Positions 62,726-64,000 of a DNA stretch of 64,000 bases are shown piece by piece. Positions within the stretch are counted from its first letter, which is position 1, and the number at the start of each line of letters is the position of its first letter. The notes beneath the pieces were generated by a model that saw only the letters and a program-made list of their open reading frames with translations, was not told the origin of the DNA and did not search any database. The position numbers and the translations under genes are program-made. The DNA is from an uncultured Flavobacteriales bacterium (GTDB lineage Bacteria > Bacteroidota > Bacteroidia > Flavobacteriales_E > Vicingaceae). Location: assembly GCA_937901255.1 (NCBI GenBank), contig CALCHN010000042.1:62001-126000 (forward strand). Reading direction: 5' to 3'.

Positions 62726-63667
62726 ATGATAAAAAACACCTTGATTTTTTTAGTTGTTGTAGTAATCGCTTCTACTACTGTTTTCGCACAAACAGTAAAT
62801 TCATCTCATATTATTGAGGCTACCGAAAAACCCAATGAGTTTTTAGTTAAAACCACTATTAACGGCTTAGAAAATGTGGATATCGCTCGTATTGAATACG
62901 ATATTGACGATGCTCATATTTATACACCATCTCCCAATAATTCTTTTTTTACCGATAGAAAAAATAATCAATTAAAGTTTTATTTAATGGCTGTTCCTGC
63001 ATCTGGAGTTATAAATATTGAGTTTATACTAAGCATTAGCAACGGACAAACCCTAAATATTCCTGCGGCTATTCAATATTCTCGAAATGAAACCAAAGAA
63101 AAAGTAAGTTTAGCTCCTTTAACTTTAACAATTACAGGAGAAACACCTGTATTGGCTGACAACCCACCTGCTACAACTAAAGAAGAAGAACCGGAAGCTA
63201 CTGAAGAAACAACTACTCCTGTTGAAAGCGAAAAAGAAGAGGAAGAGGAAATTATTGCTGAAACCATCGAAGAAACAGAAGAAGAAGTTGAAGAACCAAC
63301 AGTTATTGAAGAAGAACCTGAAACTATCGTTGAAGAAACCCCTAAAGAAGAAGAGGAAACACCGGTGGTAGAAACGACTTACAAAAAAACTGAAGAAAAA
63401 CCTACGCCTACACCAACTCCAACAAATACCTCATCTAAAAAACAATACGGGGTACAAATTTTAGCACTTTCAGAATATTCTGAAACGAGAGTTCGTAATT
63501 TCTGTAAACAACATGGCTTAGATTACAACTTGATTACCAAAGAAAATGTGGGTGGTTTAACCAAAATTCGTTACGGAAAATCTTCTTCAGCTACAGAAAT
63601 TCAAAACCTAAAAGAAGAATTGATAAACAAAGGGTTAAGAGGCGTGTTTATGGTTACTTTGCCTTAA
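62726..63667 (+). CDS. secreted SPOR-domain protein
   Basis: The 313-residue protein has a signal peptide (TLIFLVVVVIASTTVFAQ), an immunoglobulin-like N-terminal region, a long acidic and Pro/Thr-rich linker (about 140-235), and a C-terminal SPOR domain: KQYGVQILALSEYSETRVRN, GLDYNLITKENVGGLTKIRYG and LKEELINKGLRGVFMVTL. SPOR domains bind denuded septal peptidoglycan, so a role in division or wall remodelling is expected. It is convergent with the phosphatase gene; the two stops overlap by 4 nt. Confidence 0.88.
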   Translation: MIKNTLIFLVVVVIASTTVFAQTVNSSHIIEATEKPNEFLVKTTINGLENVDIARIEYDIDDAHIYTPSPNNSFFTDRKNNQLKFYLMAVPASGVINIEFILSISNGQTLNIPAAIQYSRNETKEKVSLAPLTLTITGETPVLADNPPATTKEEEPEATEETTTPVESEKEEEEEIIAETIEETEEEVEEPTVIEEEPETIVEETPKEEEETPVVETTYKKTEEKPTPTPTPTNTSSKKQYGVQILALSEYSETRVRNFCKQHGLDYNLITKENVGGLTKIRYGKSSSATEIQNLKEELINKGLRGVFMVTLP

Positions 63668-64000
63668 ATTCTAACCCCCATAATACAAATGTCGTCTAAT
63701 TGTTCTTGGCTTCCTTTCCAGGCATTATGAGCATCAATAAGCGTTTCTTTTTGCTCGTCAGCTGACAAACTAGACACGTCCACTAAAAGTTGCTTAAACT
63801 GTTTGTAATTGAACTTTTTTCCTTTTGGTCCGCCAAACTGATCGGCAAAACCATCTGAAAACAAATAAACCATATCGCCTTTTTGTAGTTCTATTTCATG
63901 GTTTTGAAAGGATTTATCCGTTTCGTAAGCACCAATGGGTTGTTTGTCGGCTTTAGTTTCCAATAACACTCCATTTCTAACAACATAAAGCGAATTATTT
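63664..64000 (-). CDS. PP2C/SpoIIE-type serine phosphatase, C-terminal part (truncated by window edge)
   Basis: The frame is open to the window end. The visible 111 residues end a SpoIIE-type phosphatase: NNSLYVVRNGVLLETKADKQ, PIGAYETDKSFQNHEIELQK, GDMVYLFSDGFADQFGGPKG and QEQLDDICIMGVRI. FSDGFADQ and LDDICIMG hold the metal-binding aspartates of the family. In Bacteroidota such phosphatases usually follow TPR or 7TM sensor domains, which would lie outside the window. A stand-alone STAS protein encoded at 43629 could be a substrate, but this is speculation. Confidence 0.85.
   Translation of the reverse strand, partial: NNSLYVVRNGVLLETKADKQPIGAYETDKSFQNHEIELQKGDMVYLFSDGFADQFGGPKGKKFNYKQFKQLLVDVSSLSADEQKETLIDAHNAWKGSQEQLDDICIMGVRI

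Noticed and set aside
1..64000. Prophage, plasmid or insertion sequence
   Set aside because: No integrase, transposase, capsid, replication or mobilisation gene is present.

Overview
This AT-rich window comes from a member of the Bacteroidota, most likely a Flavobacteriia-type organism. The evidence is a type IX secretion sorting domain, a carboxypeptidase-regulatory-domain TonB receptor, DUF2723, DUF4412 and DUF3108 proteins, and promoters of the TTTG-N19-TAnnTTTG kind instead of E. coli-like boxes. Most of the window is ordinary chromosome. No plasmid, phage, insertion sequence, rRNA or CRISPR array was seen.

Layout. 0-7 kb: the N-terminal part of a secreted metalloprotease, tRNA-Gln with its own promoter and terminator, a DUF2723 GT-C-type membrane protein followed by an FkbM methyltransferase, a LamG/T9SS secreted protein and an AlkD-type DNA glycosylase. 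7-16 kb: an AAA_14/DUF4143 ATPase, an OmpA lipoprotein, rlmN, dprA, cysC with a TM2-like membrane protein, then deoC and an aldehyde dehydrogenase separated by a GxxExxY gene bracketed by inverted short repeats. 15.9-27.2 kb: a surface-glycan region. A GH16-like lipoprotein diverges from a tight five-gene operon (GT-C-like membrane protein, methyltransferase, UbiA-type phosphoribosyl-polyprenyl synthase, HAD phosphatase, DUF6056 membrane protein). A lipoprotein follows, and then an opposing operon of amidohydrolase-like protein, methyltransferase and polyprenyl-phosphate-glucose-synthase-like GT2. 27-34 kb: a SCO copper protein, a type II restriction-modification pair (PmeII-like nuclease, and a C5 methyltransferase with an N-terminal MerR-like HTH), an AI-2E-type permease, and a response regulator beside a TPR/HisKA protein that has no ATPase domain.

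33-64 kb: mainly housekeeping. This part holds a TonB receptor, ppk1, a methyltransferase, a DUF3108 protein, an M23 peptidase, a VOC protein, fur-STAS, purA, argS, arginase, two DUF4412-like paralogues, ftsK, lolA, rnhA, marC, a DUF389 protein, an acyl-CoA carboxylase beta subunit, a thiolase, relA/spoT, a photolyase, a SPOR protein and the C-terminus of a PP2C/SpoIIE phosphatase.

The best candidate for a little-described system is the 17.9-23.6 kb operon. A phosphoribosyl-polyprenyl synthase and a phosphatase would make a lipid-linked pentose, and two GT-C-like membrane proteins beside them could transfer it to a surface glycan. Other points worth attention are the kinase-like protein without an ATPase domain, the GxxExxY repeat insertion and the restriction-modification locus with overlapping 3' ends. 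Family names come from recognising motifs by eye. No database search was run.
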